Source: Gemmatimonadota bacterium
GTDB taxonomy: Bacteria; Gemmatimonadota; Gemmatimonadetes; Longimicrobiales; Gaopeijiaceae
Reading direction: 5' to 3'
Assembly: GCA_022826005.1 (NCBI GenBank)
Contig: JAJDVT010000015.1
Location: 62,001 to 126,000, forward strand
DNA length: 64,000 bases
In this document: positions 1-10,882 of the stretch, in pieces
Layout of the letters: each line of letters begins with the position of its first letter
Numbering within the stretch: the stretch's first letter is position 1
The notes under the pieces: generated by a model
Seen by the model: only the letters and a program-made list of their open reading frames with translations
The model's database searches: none
What the model was told of the DNA's origin: nothing
Made by a program: the position numbers and the translations under genes

Positions 1-1
1 G

Positions 2-115
2 CGGGACGGCGTACGCCTTCTCAAGCTGCTCGACCTGCTGGACGGCCACGACGACGTGCAGCAGGTGCACTCCAACGCCGATCTGGACGACTCTGTGCTC
101 GAGCAGGCATCGTGA
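2..115 (+). CDS. YebC/PmpR family regulator, C-terminal end (partial)
   Basis: This is the last 37 residues of a protein whose start lies left of the window. It reads through LLKLLDLLDGHDDVQQVHSN and ends SVLEQAS before TGA at 113-115. That tail matches the end of YebC/PmpR (TACO1-like) proteins, where a 'lleaLed.dDVqnVysN' segment closes the fold. Members of the family act in translation or as transcriptional regulators. The position just before ruvC is the usual yebC-ruvC order in many bacteria. The stop codon overlaps the GTG proposed for ruvC. The identification rests on a short fragment plus context. Confidence 0.8.
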   Translation, partial: RDGVRLLKLLDLLDGHDDVQQVHSNADLDDSVLEQAS

Positions 116-723
116 AAGAGGACAGTGGCGGCGTCCGTGGCGCGCTGGACGAGGATGTGGGAAGCGCGAGCGGCGTGAACGAGGGACCGGAGGGCGGCCG
201 GCGGGTGTTGCTGGGCGTCGATCCCGGCACGGCGGTTACGGGCTTCGGCGTGATAACGATGGACGAGCGGCGCCGCGCGGAGCTCCTGCAGTGCGGGGTG
301 ATCCGCACTTCTCCCGGGGCGGCGCTGGCGACCCGCCTGATGGAGATTCACGAGGGGGTGGCCGCGCTGATCGACGAGTTCTCTCCGGCGACGGTCTGCG
401 TGGAGAGCGCCTTCTACGGCAAGAACGTGCGCAGCGCGCTCACCCTGGGACAGGCCCGCGGGGCGATCATCGTGGCGGCGGCGCTCCGCGCGGCGGAGGT
501 CGTGGAGTATGCGCCCCGCGACGTGAAGAAGGCCGTGGTGGGGACGGGGGCCGCGACCAAGGAGCAGGTCGCCTACATGGTGCGCCGGCACCTCCGCCTT
601 CGCACCGACCCGAAACCGAACGACGCGGCGGACGGCATCGCGGTCGCGCTCTGTCACGCCTTCACTGGGCCGCTGCCGGGCCGCTCCCCCGTCGCGCGCT
701 CGGGGGCGCTGGCGGCGCCGTGA
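112..723 (+). CDS. ruvC: Holliday junction resolvase RuvC
   Basis: Endonuclease of the RuvABC complex that cleaves Holliday junctions in recombinational repair. The core opens with VLLGVDPGTAVTGFGV, which carries the first catalytic Asp. It continues with CVESAFYGKNVRSALTLGQARG, which carries the catalytic Glu. The C-terminal DPKPNDAADGIAVALCHAF carries the acidic pair. The GTG at 112 overlaps the yebC stop and gives 203 residues with about 30 residues before the core. An in-frame GTG at 175 would give about 183 residues, closer to the usual 160-180. Its TGA overlaps the ruvA start codon, so the two are translationally coupled. Confidence 0.95.
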   Translation: MKEDSGGVRGALDEDVGSASGVNEGPEGGRRVLLGVDPGTAVTGFGVITMDERRRAELLQCGVIRTSPGAALATRLMEIHEGVAALIDEFSPATVCVESAFYGKNVRSALTLGQARGAIIVAAALRAAEVVEYAPRDVKKAVVGTGAATKEQVAYMVRRHLRLRTDPKPNDAADGIAVALCHAFTGPLPGRSPVARSGALAAP

Positions 724-1313
724 TCAGCCGCGTGAGGGGCACGGTCGTCAGCCGGGAAACGGACCGTGTCGAGCTGCTTGCGACCAGCGGCGTCGTCTAC
801 GAGATCCACGTTCCCCTTACGGTCTTCCAGCGGCTCCCCGACGAGGGCGCCGAGCTGGAGCTGCGTACCGCCTACGTCGTCCGCGACGAGATTCCGAGCC
901 TCTACGGCTTCCTCGAGCGGGGCGAACAGGACCTCTTCCACCGGCTCATGAAGGTCCAGAAGGTCGGCCCGCGGCTGGCGATGGCGCTGATGAGCAGCTA
1001 CCACGCCGGGCGGCTGGCCAGGGGGATCGCGGAAAAGGACGCCAAGCTGCTCTCGCGGGTGAGCGGGGTGGGGAAGAAGACGGCGGAGCGAATCGTGCTG
1101 GAGCTCTCCGACAAGGTCTCGGACCTGGCGGTGGCGAGCGCGGATTCCGGGCCCGAGGCGAAGCGGTCTGCCCGGGCCGTGGAGGCGCTCGTCGCCCTGG
1201 GCTACAGCTTCACCGAGGCCGATGCGGCGGTGCGGGAGGCGGCCTCCACCGACGGCTCCGCGAGCACCGAGTCACTGGTCCGCCAGGTCCTCGCACAGCG
1301 TGGACAGGGATGA
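720..1313 (+). CDS. ruvA: Holliday junction branch migration protein RuvA
   Basis: Tetrameric DNA-binding subunit that loads the RuvB motor on Holliday junctions. The GTG start at 720 sits in a GTGA overlap with the ruvC stop and gives 197 residues, the usual size. The N-terminal OB-fold begins [12 protein letters not shown], matching the family's 'MIgrlrG' opening. Helix-hairpin-helix motifs follow ([16 protein letters not shown] and [17 protein letters not shown]). The C-terminal domain III, around [11 protein letters not shown], is the part that contacts RuvB. It lies between ruvC and ruvB. Confidence 0.96.
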   Translation: MISRVRGTVVSRETDRVELLATSGVVYEIHVPLTVFQRLPDEGAELELRTAYVVRDEIPSLYGFLERGEQDLFHRLMKVQKVGPRLAMALMSSYHAGRLARGIAEKDAKLLSRVSGVGKKTAERIVLELSDKVSDLAVASADSGPEAKRSARAVEALVALGYSFTEADAAVREAASTDGSASTESLVRQVLAQRGQG

Positions 1314-1320
1314 GGCCGCG

Positions 1321-2382
1321 ATGACCCGCCGCACCGAGATCACGACCCCGGAGGTCCTCCCGCAGGAAAAGCTGTCCGAAATCTCGCTGAGGCCGCGCCA
1401 CCTGTCCGGCTTCGTCGGGCAGAAGAAGCTGAAGGAAGCCCTCGAAATCTCGATTCAGGCCTCCCTCGAACGGGGAGAGCCGCTGGATCACATCCTCTTC
1501 CACGGTCCTCCGGGGCTTGGCAAGACCACGCTCGGCCTGCTGCTGGCGCGCGAGATGTCGGTGAACATCATCACCACCTCGGGTCCGGTCCTCGAAAAGG
1601 CGGCGGACCTGGTCGGCGCGCTCACCAACCTGCGGCCGGGCGACATCCTCTTCATCGACGAGATCCACCGCCTGCGTCCGGTGATCGAGGAGTTCCTCTA
1701 CCCGGCTATGGAGGACTACAAGGTCGAGGTCCGCCTCTCGGAGGGGCCGCGCGCGCACACCATGACGATGGGGGTCGAACCCTTCACCCTCGTCGGCGCG
1801 ACCACGCGCTTCGGCCTCCTCACGGCTCCCATGCGGGCGCGCTTCGGGATCACCGAGCGGCTCGACTTCTACCCGGCCACCGACCTCGCGCAGATCATCG
1901 AGCGCAGCGCGCGCATCATGGGGGTCGCGGCCACCGAACGGGGCGCGCGGGAGCTGGCCGAGCGGGCGCGCGGCACCCCGCGCGTGGCCAACCGGTTGCT
2001 GCGGCGCGTGCGCGATTTCGCGCAGGTGCGCGCCGACGGCGTCCTGAAGGTCAGGGTGGTGCGCGAGGCGCTGGAGCTCCTCAACGTCGACGAATACGGA
2101 CTCGACGCGATGGACACCCGCATCCTGGAGACGATCGTCGACAAGTTCGAAGGAGGCCCGGTGGGACTCAACTCGCTGGCCGTGGCGCTGGGCGAGGACG
2201 CGGGCACCATCGAGGAGGTGTACGAGCCATTCCTCATCCAGGAGGGGTTCATCATGCGGGGCCCCCGGGGGCGCGTGGCGACGGGCAAGGCCTTCGCCCG
2301 GCTGGGGCGGCCGTTCCCGGCGAAGGGATCCGGCGGCGCGGGCGGCGATCCGGGCGACTCCCATCCGAGCCTCTTCAACTGA
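1321..2382 (+). CDS. ruvB: Holliday junction branch migration helicase RuvB
   Basis: AAA+ motor of the RuvAB complex. It shows Walker A ([14 protein letters not shown]), Walker B ([11 protein letters not shown]), sensor 1 ([19 protein letters not shown]) and the arginine-finger region. A C-terminal winged helix contains the family's [15 protein letters not shown] and [18 protein letters not shown]. The ATG at 1321 gives 353 residues and follows AGGGATGAGG. An in-frame GTG at 1300 would overlap ruvA by 14 nt and is a possible alternative. The C-terminal 35 residues are Gly/Pro-rich and variable. Confidence 0.97.
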   Translation: MTRRTEITTPEVLPQEKLSEISLRPRHLSGFVGQKKLKEALEISIQASLERGEPLDHILFHGPPGLGKTTLGLLLAREMSVNIITTSGPVLEKAADLVGALTNLRPGDILFIDEIHRLRPVIEEFLYPAMEDYKVEVRLSEGPRAHTMTMGVEPFTLVGATTRFGLLTAPMRARFGITERLDFYPATDLAQIIERSARIMGVAATERGARELAERARGTPRVANRLLRRVRDFAQVRADGVLKVRVVREALELLNVDEYGLDAMDTRILETIVDKFEGGPVGLNSLAVALGEDAGTIEEVYEPFLIQEGFIMRGPRGRVATGKAFARLGRPFPAKGSGGAGGDPGDSHPSLFN

Positions 2383-2383
2383 G

Positions 2384-4704
<2,321 letters not shown>

Positions 4705-4750
4705 CCCACGCGGGACGACAACACACACCGCCTCAGCGTAAGGAAGAACC

Positions 4751-5089
4751 TTGTCTCTTCATGGCACCCTGACCGCCCTGCTCGTGGCCGACCCGCCCCC
4801 GCCCGCCGTTCCTTCGGAGGGAGGGAGCGGCATGACCGTGATGCTGATCAACATCATCCTGATCGGGGCCATCTTCTACTTCCTGCTCATCCGCCCGCAG
4901 AAGAAGGAGCGGCAGCGCCACCAGGAGATGCTGCAGAAGCTCACCAAAGGGGACAGGGTCGTGACCAACGGCGGGATCGTGGGCCAGATCGTGCATGCCA
5001 CCGACGCCGAGCTGACGATCAGGACGGGAGAGAACACGCGGGTCGTCATCGACCGCGGCTACGTGGCCCGCAAGATCACGGACGGCTGA
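4751..5089 (+). CDS. yajC: preprotein translocase accessory subunit YajC
   Basis: Small single-pass inner-membrane partner of SecDF. It has one hydrophobic helix (MTVMLINIILIGAIFYFLLI) followed by the family hallmark RPQKKERQRHQEM. The cytosolic domain reads KLTKGDRVVTNGGIVGQI. The TTG at 4751 is supported by AAGGAAG a few bases upstream and gives 112 residues, while the nearby ATG is out of frame. It follows tgt as in many bacteria, although the usual next genes secD/secF are replaced by def and fmt. Confidence 0.93.
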   Translation: MSLHGTLTALLVADPPPPAVPSEGGSGMTVMLINIILIGAIFYFLLIRPQKKERQRHQEMLQKLTKGDRVVTNGGIVGQIVHATDAELTIRTGENTRVVIDRGYVARKITDG

Positions 5090-5102
5090 GCGGCCCGACG
5101 CA

Positions 5103-5612
5103 ATGGCGCTGCTGGACATCCGGCTGCTCGGGGCCAGGGTGCTGCGTGAGCGGGCCGCTCCGGTGACGGAGATCACGGAGGAGACCAGGCGGCTGGTGCG
5201 GGACATGTTCGACACCATGTACGACGCCGAGGGGATCGGGCTGGCCGCCCCGCAGGTGGGCATCCCGGAGCGCATCCTGGTGGTGGACGTCACGGAGGAG
5301 GACGAGAGCCGGCACGCCCACGCCCTGGTCAACCCGGTGATCACCTCTTTCAGCCGGGACACCGAAAAGAGCGCGGAGGGGTGCCTCAGCATTCCGGGGA
5401 TCGAGGAGACCGTCTCGCGTCCGGCGCGGGTCACCGTCGAAGCGCTGTCGCCGGATGGCGAGCCGGTGCACATCGAGGCGGCGGGGTTGCTGGCGCGCGC
5501 GCTGCAGCACGAGGTCGATCACCTCGACGGCGTGCTCTTCATCGACCGGGTGTCGCCGCTGAAACGGGGAATCCTCCTCAGGAAGTGGCGGAAGCTCCGG
5601 GCGGACCGGTGA
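5103..5612 (+). CDS. def: peptide deformylase
   Basis: Metalloenzyme that removes the N-formyl group from nascent proteins. All three family motifs are intact: GIGLAAPQVG, EGCLSIPG with the metal-ligand Cys, and QHEVDHLDG with the two His ligands and catalytic Glu. It has 169 residues, the usual size. It lies just upstream of fmt, the formylating enzyme of the same cycle, and its TGA overlaps the fmt GTG. Confidence 0.96.
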   Translation: MALLDIRLLGARVLRERAAPVTEITEETRRLVRDMFDTMYDAEGIGLAAPQVGIPERILVVDVTEEDESRHAHALVNPVITSFSRDTEKSAEGCLSIPGIEETVSRPARVTVEALSPDGEPVHIEAAGLLARALQHEVDHLDGVLFIDRVSPLKRGILLRKWRKLRADR

Positions 5613-6568
5613 GGGTACTCTTCTGGGGCACCCCGGAGTTCGCGCTGCCGGCGCTCGGCGCGGTGGCTGAGGCGGGTCACGAGGTTGTGGGCGTCGTCAC
5701 GCGCCCCGACCGCCCGCGCGGAAGGGGACGGAGGAGACGTCGATCCCCCATGCGGCGCCTTGCCGAGGCCAGGGGGTATCCGGTGCTGACTCCCGAGGTG
5801 CCGCACGGGGAGGCGTTCGAGGGCGCGATCCGGGGGCTGGCGCCCGATGTCTCGGTGGTGGTGGCCTACGGCTGCATCCTGCGGCGGCGGATCCTGGACA
5901 TCCCGCCGCGCGGGTCGCTCAACCTGCACGCGTCGCTCCTGCCCGCGCTCAGGGGGGCCGCGCCGGTCAACTGGGCGATCGCGCGGGGGCACGCCGAGAC
6001 CGGGGTCAGCGTGATGCGGATGGTGGAGGCGATGGACGCGGGCCCGGTGCTGGCGCAGGAGGCGGTCCGGATCGGGGCGCGCGATACGGCGGCGGGGCTC
6101 TCCCGCGAGCTTGCCGGGCTGGGGGCCCGCCTGATGGCCGGGACGCTGGGCCGGATGGAGGCCGGGCTGGTGTTGGAGACGGAGCAGGACCATGCCGCGG
6201 CCACCTTCGCGCCCAAGGTGGACCGCGAGGCCGCGCGGGTGGGGTGGGGCCGGGGGGGGCGGGAGGTGGCCAACCTGATCCGCGGCATGGACGACGTGCC
6301 GGGCGCCTGGACGCTCCTGCACGGCACTCCGGTGAAGGTATTTTCGCCGGGATTCGTAGAAGAGAGATGGGGTGTGACGAACGTTGCCGAGGCGGCCGGC
6401 CACCCGCCCGGCAGGATCGTGGCTGCCGACCCGAAGCGGGGAATCCTGGTGGCGGCCGGCGATGGGCCGCTTCGCATCGGCGAGGTGCAGCCCCCCGGCG
6501 GGCGGCGGATGGAATCGGCGGCGTGGGTGCGGGGGTCCGGGCCGCGGACCGGGGATCGCTTCGAGTAG
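5609..6568 (+). CDS. fmt: methionyl-tRNA formyltransferase
   Basis: Formylates initiator Met-tRNA. The N-terminal Rossmann domain starts VRVLFWGTPEFALPAL. The catalytic region includes SLNLHASLLPALRGAAPVNW with the conserved Asn-His. TGVSVMRMVEAMDAGPVL completes the transferase domain. A C-terminal OB-like domain follows (VKVFSPGF region to GDRFE). The start is GTG at 5609, in a GTGA overlap with def, giving 319 residues. In many genomes rsmB follows fmt directly, but here three thiamine genes lie between them. Confidence 0.95.
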   Translation: MRVLFWGTPEFALPALGAVAEAGHEVVGVVTRPDRPRGRGRRRRRSPMRRLAEARGYPVLTPEVPHGEAFEGAIRGLAPDVSVVVAYGCILRRRILDIPPRGSLNLHASLLPALRGAAPVNWAIARGHAETGVSVMRMVEAMDAGPVLAQEAVRIGARDTAAGLSRELAGLGARLMAGTLGRMEAGLVLETEQDHAAATFAPKVDREAARVGWGRGGREVANLIRGMDDVPGAWTLLHGTPVKVFSPGFVEERWGVTNVAEAAGHPPGRIVAADPKRGILVAAGDGPLRIGEVQPPGGRRMESAAWVRGSGPRTGDRFE

Positions 6569-6569
6569 C

Positions 6570-7232
6570 GTGACTTCAGAGGGGCGGGAGCAGGCCGGTC
6601 GCTTGCCGCGACTGCATCTGATCGCGGGTGACGGGATCGCGGGCGGGCGAGATTGGCGGCAGCGGCTGCAGCCGGTCGTGGAGGCCGGGGGAGATGCGCT
6701 TGCCGTGCACCTGAGGGTGCGGCGAACCCCGGCCGTGCGACTCTTCGAGGTGGCCGAGTGGCTCGTGGAGGCGTCCCGTGCAGCGGGCAGCCTGGCGGTG
6801 GTGAACGACCGCGTGGATGTGGCGCTGGCTGCGGGTGCCGGGGGTGTCCACCTGCGCGAGGATTCGCTGCCGGCGGGCGAGGTGCGCGCGATCGCAGGGC
6901 CGGGGCTGCGCGTCGGCCGGTCGATTCATGCCGCGCTCCAGGCGGCGGAACTGAGGGGTGAGCAGCTCGACTACCTGTTCATGGGGACCGTGTACGCAAC
7001 CGCGTCCCACCCGGGGCGCGCGCCGGCGGGACCCGAGGCCGTGGCGGAGGCTGCCGCGCGGGCGGCGGCACCCGTACTCGCGATCGGCGGAGTCACCCCG
7101 GCGCGCGTGCGTGAACTGGCCCCGCTGGGCGTGCACGGCGTTGCGGTGATGAGCGGGGTATGGAGCCGGGGGCGCCCCGCCGGTGCCGTTGCACGCTACC
7201 TTCAAGTTCTCCGGGAGGAGGGTTTGCAATGA
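6570..7232 (+). CDS. thiE: thiamine phosphate synthase (ThiE/TenI family)
   Basis: TIM-barrel enzyme family that joins the thiazole and pyrimidine phosphates or, for TenI members, isomerises the thiazole product. Recognisable segments are AVVNDRVDVALAAGAGGVHL, LRVGRSIHA, DYLFMGTVYATASHPGRAP and VLAIGGVTPARVRELAPLG. The phosphate-binding glycines and the order of motifs fit. The HLRED replaces the usual HLGQ, which leaves ThiE versus TenI open. The start is GTG at 6570, just after fmt, with TTG at 6603 an alternative. Its stop overlaps thiS. Confidence 0.82.
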   Translation: MTSEGREQAGRLPRLHLIAGDGIAGGRDWRQRLQPVVEAGGDALAVHLRVRRTPAVRLFEVAEWLVEASRAAGSLAVVNDRVDVALAAGAGGVHLREDSLPAGEVRAIAGPGLRVGRSIHAALQAAELRGEQLDYLFMGTVYATASHPGRAPAGPEAVAEAAARAAAPVLAIGGVTPARVRELAPLGVHGVAVMSGVWSRGRPAGAVARYLQVLREEGLQ

Positions 7233-7465
7233 CAGTCTCACGAGAAGGCACAGCGGCCGCTGCCCCGTCGATCGTCGTCAACGGCGATCCGCGGGAGGTG
7301 GAGCCCGGGCTCAGCGTCGCGGAGCTGCTGTACGGTCTCGGGCTCGATGCCGCGATGGTGGTGGTCGAGCGCAACCGGCAGATCCTCGCACGCCAGGACC
7401 TCGCAGGGACTCCCGTGGAGGACGGGGACCGCTTCGAACTCGTTCACTTCGTAGGAGGAGGATAG
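7229..7465 (+). CDS. thiS: sulfur carrier protein ThiS
   Basis: Ubiquitin-like sulfur carrier for thiazole synthesis. It is 78 residues long. It begins the beta-grasp at IVVNGDPREVEPGLSVAELL, contains MVVVERNRQILAR, and ends HFVGGG, giving the C-terminal Gly-Gly needed for thiocarboxylation. The ATG at 7229 follows a strong GGAGGAGG and overlaps the thiE stop. thiG begins immediately after its stop codon. Confidence 0.93.
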   Translation: MTVSREGTAAAAPSIVVNGDPREVEPGLSVAELLYGLGLDAAMVVVERNRQILARQDLAGTPVEDGDRFELVHFVGGG

Positions 7466-8257
7466 ATGGGCAGCGCGACGCCCGCCGACGGACCCCTCGT
7501 GATTGCGGACAGGTCCTTCGCTTCGCGACTGATCGTGGGCACCGGGAAGTACCGCTCCAATGCGGAAATGGTAAGCGCCATACGGGCCAGCGGCTCGGAA
7601 ATGGTGACCGTTGCCGTGCGCAGGGTGGACCTGGATCGCAGCAGGGACGAGGGGATCCTCCACCACCTCGATCCGGCGGAGTTCTTCCTGCTCCCCAACA
7701 CGGCGGGCTGCTACACGGCACCGGACGCGGTGCGCTACGCCCGGCTGGGGCGCGCCGCGGGCCTCAACGACTGGGTGAAGCTGGAGGTGATCGGCGACGA
7801 CCGCACCCTGCTCCCCGACACCACGGCGACGCTGGACGCGGCCCGCGAACTCGTCGCCGACGGCTTCAGGGTGCTGGCCTATACGAACGACGACCTGATC
7901 ACGGCGCTGCGCCTGGAGGACGCGGGGTGCGCGGCGGTAATGCCGCTGGCCAGCCCGATCGGGAGTGGCCTGGGGCTGGTGAACCCCTACTACATCCGCG
8001 AGATCAAGCGCCGTCTGGAGGTGCCGGTCATCGTGGACGCCGGAGTCGGCACCGCCTCGGACGCGTGCCTGACGATGGAGCAGGGAGTGGACGGCGTGCT
8101 GATGAACACCGCGCTCGCCGCCGCCGAGAACCCGGTGGGGATGGCCGGCGCGATGAGGCTCGCGGTGCGGGCGGGACGCGAGGCCTACCTGGCCGGGCGG
8201 ATGGCTTCGCGCGAAATCGCGGTGCCGTCGTCGCCGGCCGCGGGGATGCTGGAATAG
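7466..8257 (+). CDS. thiG: thiazole synthase ThiG
   Basis: Forms the thiazole phosphate from DXP, dehydroglycine and ThiS thiocarboxylate. The protein has 263 residues. It carries RLIVGTGKYRSNAEM at the start, the segment VKLEVIGDDRTLLPD with the Schiff-base lysine, and PVIVDAGVGTASDACLTME with MNTALAAAENPV at the phosphate site. The ATG at 7466 directly abuts the thiS stop, with GGAGGAGG in front. The window does not contain thiH/thiO or thiF, so the pathway must be completed elsewhere. Confidence 0.95.
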   Translation: MGSATPADGPLVIADRSFASRLIVGTGKYRSNAEMVSAIRASGSEMVTVAVRRVDLDRSRDEGILHHLDPAEFFLLPNTAGCYTAPDAVRYARLGRAAGLNDWVKLEVIGDDRTLLPDTTATLDAARELVADGFRVLAYTNDDLITALRLEDAGCAAVMPLASPIGSGLGLVNPYYIREIKRRLEVPVIVDAGVGTASDACLTMEQGVDGVLMNTALAAAENPVGMAGAMRLAVRAGREAYLAGRMASREIAVPSSPAAGMLE

Positions 8258-8301
8258 GGGATGGGGACGCGGGGCCGCGCAGTGCCGCGCGCGGAAGGCG
8301 A

Positions 8302-9600
8302 TTGACGCGAAGGCTGGCTCAGTCCCTCCTGCTGGAGGTGGAGGCGGGACGGCGGCTCGATGTTGCGTGGGAGGCGTCCGGAGCCGCGAGCACGCGGGAG
8401 CGGGGATGGATCCGGAAACTCGTCTACGGGACGGTGCGGCTGCAGGGGCGGCTGGACCACGTCCTGGCGCGGTTCACCTCCCGCGCTCCCGGAGAACTCG
8501 ACCCGGGAGTGCGGGCCGTGCTCCGGATGGGCGCCTACCAGATCCTGGAGATGGATGCCGTTCCCGCCTACGCCGCCGTATCCGAGTCGGTTGCCCTGGT
8601 GAAGGCCGGGGAAGGCAGGGCCGCGGCGGGGCTGGTCAACGCCGTGCTGAGGCGGATCGCCCGCGAGGGCGCGCCGGAGTCGTCCTTCCCGTCCCCGGAC
8701 AACGACCTGGAAGGCTACCTGACTTCCTGGGGCTCGCATCCGGCCTGGCTGGTGCGGCGCTGGCTGGGGAACTTCGGCCCCTCGGAGGCGCGCGCGCTGG
8801 TCGAGGCCAACAACCGCGAGCCGGAGATCTGCCTCAGGCCCATAGGCGTTCCGGTTGCACGCGCGGCCAGGGTGCTGGCGGAGGCAGGGCTGTGTGATCC
8901 ACTCGAAGGCGCCGCGTCTGCCGGATCCGGCGAGGCGTCCTGGATCCGGCTGCTGCGTGGTGCCGACCCCGGTGCGGCACTCGCGGCGGTCCCCGCGGTG
9001 ATCCAGGATCCGGCGGCCTCGCTGGTGACGGACTACGTGTCGCCCCCGGCGGGATCCCTCGTCGCCGATCTGTGTGCAGCCCCTGGAGGCAAGGCCCTCG
9101 CCCTCAGCGCGCGCGCGGGCAGGGTCGTCGCAGCCGATCGGTCGGCGTTGCGGCTTGCCCGCGTAGTCGAGGGCGCGAGGCGGATTGGGGCCCCGGTCCG
9201 GGCCATCGCCGCCGATGCCCGCTTTCCGCCTCTACGCACCGCGGACGTGGTCCTGGTGGACGCACCCTGCAGTGGCACCGGCACCATCCGCCGGCACCCC
9301 GACGCGCGCTGGCGGCTGCGGGAGGGCGACATCGGGAAGCTTGCCGAGGTGCAGCGGGCCATTCTCCGAGGCGCCGCTTCGGTGGTTCCCCGCGGCGGCC
9401 TCCTTGTGTACGCTACATGTGCCCTCGAACCCGAGGAAAACCGGAGTCAGGTGAAGCAATTCCTGGCGCGTCATCCGGATTTCCGCATCGATCCGGCGGA
9501 CATTCCCGATCGCTTTCTGGACGCCCGGGGCTGCCTGTCGGTGCTTCCGCAGGAGAGCGGATTCGACGGCGCATACGCGGCCCGTCTGAGGAGGACCTGA
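8302..9600 (+). CDS. rsmB: 16S rRNA (cytosine(967)-C(5))-methyltransferase RsmB
   Basis: SAM-dependent methyltransferase for C967 of 16S rRNA. It has an N-terminal NusB-like RNA-binding domain (about residues 1-130, with AVLRMGAYQILEMDAVPAYA and GLVNAVLRRI). A Rossmann domain follows, containing VADLCAAPGGKALAL, VLVDAPCSGTGTIRRHPD and the catalytic-Cys motif YATCALEPEENRSQV. TTG at 8302 is the only plausible start before the NusB region and gives 432 residues. No initiation codon was found upstream in this frame between 8258 and 8302. Confidence 0.93.
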   Translation: MTRRLAQSLLLEVEAGRRLDVAWEASGAASTRERGWIRKLVYGTVRLQGRLDHVLARFTSRAPGELDPGVRAVLRMGAYQILEMDAVPAYAAVSESVALVKAGEGRAAAGLVNAVLRRIAREGAPESSFPSPDNDLEGYLTSWGSHPAWLVRRWLGNFGPSEARALVEANNREPEICLRPIGVPVARAARVLAEAGLCDPLEGAASAGSGEASWIRLLRGADPGAALAAVPAVIQDPAASLVTDYVSPPAGSLVADLCAAPGGKALALSARAGRVVAADRSALRLARVVEGARRIGAPVRAIAADARFPPLRTADVVLVDAPCSGTGTIRRHPDARWRLREGDIGKLAEVQRAILRGAASVVPRGGLLVYATCALEPEENRSQVKQFLARHPDFRIDPADIPDRFLDARGCLSVLPQESGFDGAYAARLRRT

Positions 9601-9604
9601 AAGG

Positions 9605-10882
9605 ATGGATCTGGGCAGCTCGATTCGCCGCCGCAGAAAGGCGCGGAAGGCGCGCGGGCAGAGTGCCGGGGGCAAGGCTCCGTCCGGCCCCGCGTCGCCG
9701 CCCGGCGACAAACGCCCGCCCGGGTTCGGGCAGGTCGCGAACCGGCGTGCGCCGGCGACGCAGTGGCGAACGCGGATCGCAGGTTGGCGCGGCCGCGTGG
9801 CGGACCGGCTGGCGCGGGCCCGAAACCGGCGCGGGGGGGCCGGCGGCTGGCGTGAGCGGGCTGAGCGCTGGCGTGAGCGGGCCGGTGACGGGGGTGCCAG
9901 GGCTGCGCGGTGGAGCAGGGATGCCGCGGAGAGGACCGGGGCGCAGATCAGGACCGCCGGGCGGCGTGTGGTGGAGGGCGATTGGCGCCGGTCGGGGGCA
10001 TGGCGTCGTCTTCGTCAGGCTGGCCGGGCCAGCGGCGCGGGCGCGCGGCGGACTTTCGAGGGGCTGGCTACGGCCGGAGCCGCCGTAACTCCCCGGATAC
10101 CGGTGCTCGGAAACCGTCCCTTCCTCTCCGCGCTGATCGTAGCTGGTGGCGGGCTGGCGTGCGGCTACCTGGTGGCGACGGTCTTCTTCTTTCGTCCTCC
10201 CCCGCCCCCGCCCGCGCTACAGGGGGTTCCCGACCTGCGGGGGTATCCGCTCGCGATGGCGATGTCGGTGCTCGGGGACTCGGGATTGGCGACGAGCCAG
10301 GTCGATTCGGTGCACCATCCCACGGTGGCGGGAGGACTGGTGATCGGGCAGAGTCCGCTGCCCGGCCGCACCGCCCTGCCCGAGGCCCCGGTGAGAGTGA
10401 CGGTGTCGATGGGTCCCGACGTGCGCCCGGTTCCGGACGTCACCCGTCTCCCTGGAAGCCGGGCCGCGGCGCTGTTGGCGGAGAGCGGCTTCGAGGTCTC
10501 CGTGGACACCATCGAATCGATGGCGCCGGCCGGGCGTGTCATCCACATTGAGCCGGGGCCCGGAACCCCGGTCGCGATTCCCGGCAGCGTGCGGATGGCC
10601 GTGAGTCTCGGTCCCCCGACCATCCCGATGCCGCCGCTGGCGGGGCTGAGCGAGCAGGCGGCCCTGAGCCTCCTCCGTGCCCTCGGCCTGGTGGTGTCCC
10701 AAATCGAGTATCGGTACAGTATTTTGAACGTCAATCGAGTTTTCGGTCAATATCCTGATCCTAATGCCGAAATCGAGCAGGGTGCGGAGGTTCAGTTGAT
10801 TATCGGTAGGCAGGTACGCCAACCGTTCGGGACGTTCTTCCGCAGGCCCCCTCAGTCCCCGGGCGAAGCGGAGACGGGATGA
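9605..10882 (+). CDS. membrane-anchored PASTA-domain protein
   Basis: Predicted bitopic protein with a cytosolic N-terminus and a periplasmic C-terminus, 425 residues. Residues 1-155 are very Arg-rich and low-complexity, with a tandem WRERA repeat. A hydrophobic segment follows (FLSALIVAGGGLACGYLVA), then a Pro run. Three PASTA repeats come next (starting near GVPDLRGYPL, PVPDVTRLPG and PMPPLAGLSE). PASTA domains bind muropeptides or beta-lactams in Ser/Thr kinases and PBPs, but no kinase or transpeptidase domain is present here. The third repeat is encoded by an unusually AT-rich stretch. The stop overlaps the next ATG. Confidence 0.85.
   Translation: MDLGSSIRRRRKARKARGQSAGGKAPSGPASPPGDKRPPGFGQVANRRAPATQWRTRIAGWRGRVADRLARARNRRGGAGGWRERAERWRERAGDGGARAARWSRDAAERTGAQIRTAGRRVVEGDWRRSGAWRRLRQAGRASGAGARRTFEGLATAGAAVTPRIPVLGNRPFLSALIVAGGGLACGYLVATVFFFRPPPPPPALQGVPDLRGYPLAMAMSVLGDSGLATSQVDSVHHPTVAGGLVIGQSPLPGRTALPEAPVRVTVSMGPDVRPVPDVTRLPGSRAAALLAESGFEVSVDTIESMAPAGRVIHIEPGPGTPVAIPGSVRMAVSLGPPTIPMPPLAGLSEQAALSLLRALGLVVSQIEYRYSILNVNRVFGQYPDPNAEIEQGAEVQLIIGRQVRQPFGTFFRRPPQSPGEAETG

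Noticed and set aside
6540-6600. A TPP riboswitch upstream of thiE
   Set aside because: Only a few bases separate fmt from thiE and no THI-box sequence was seen.
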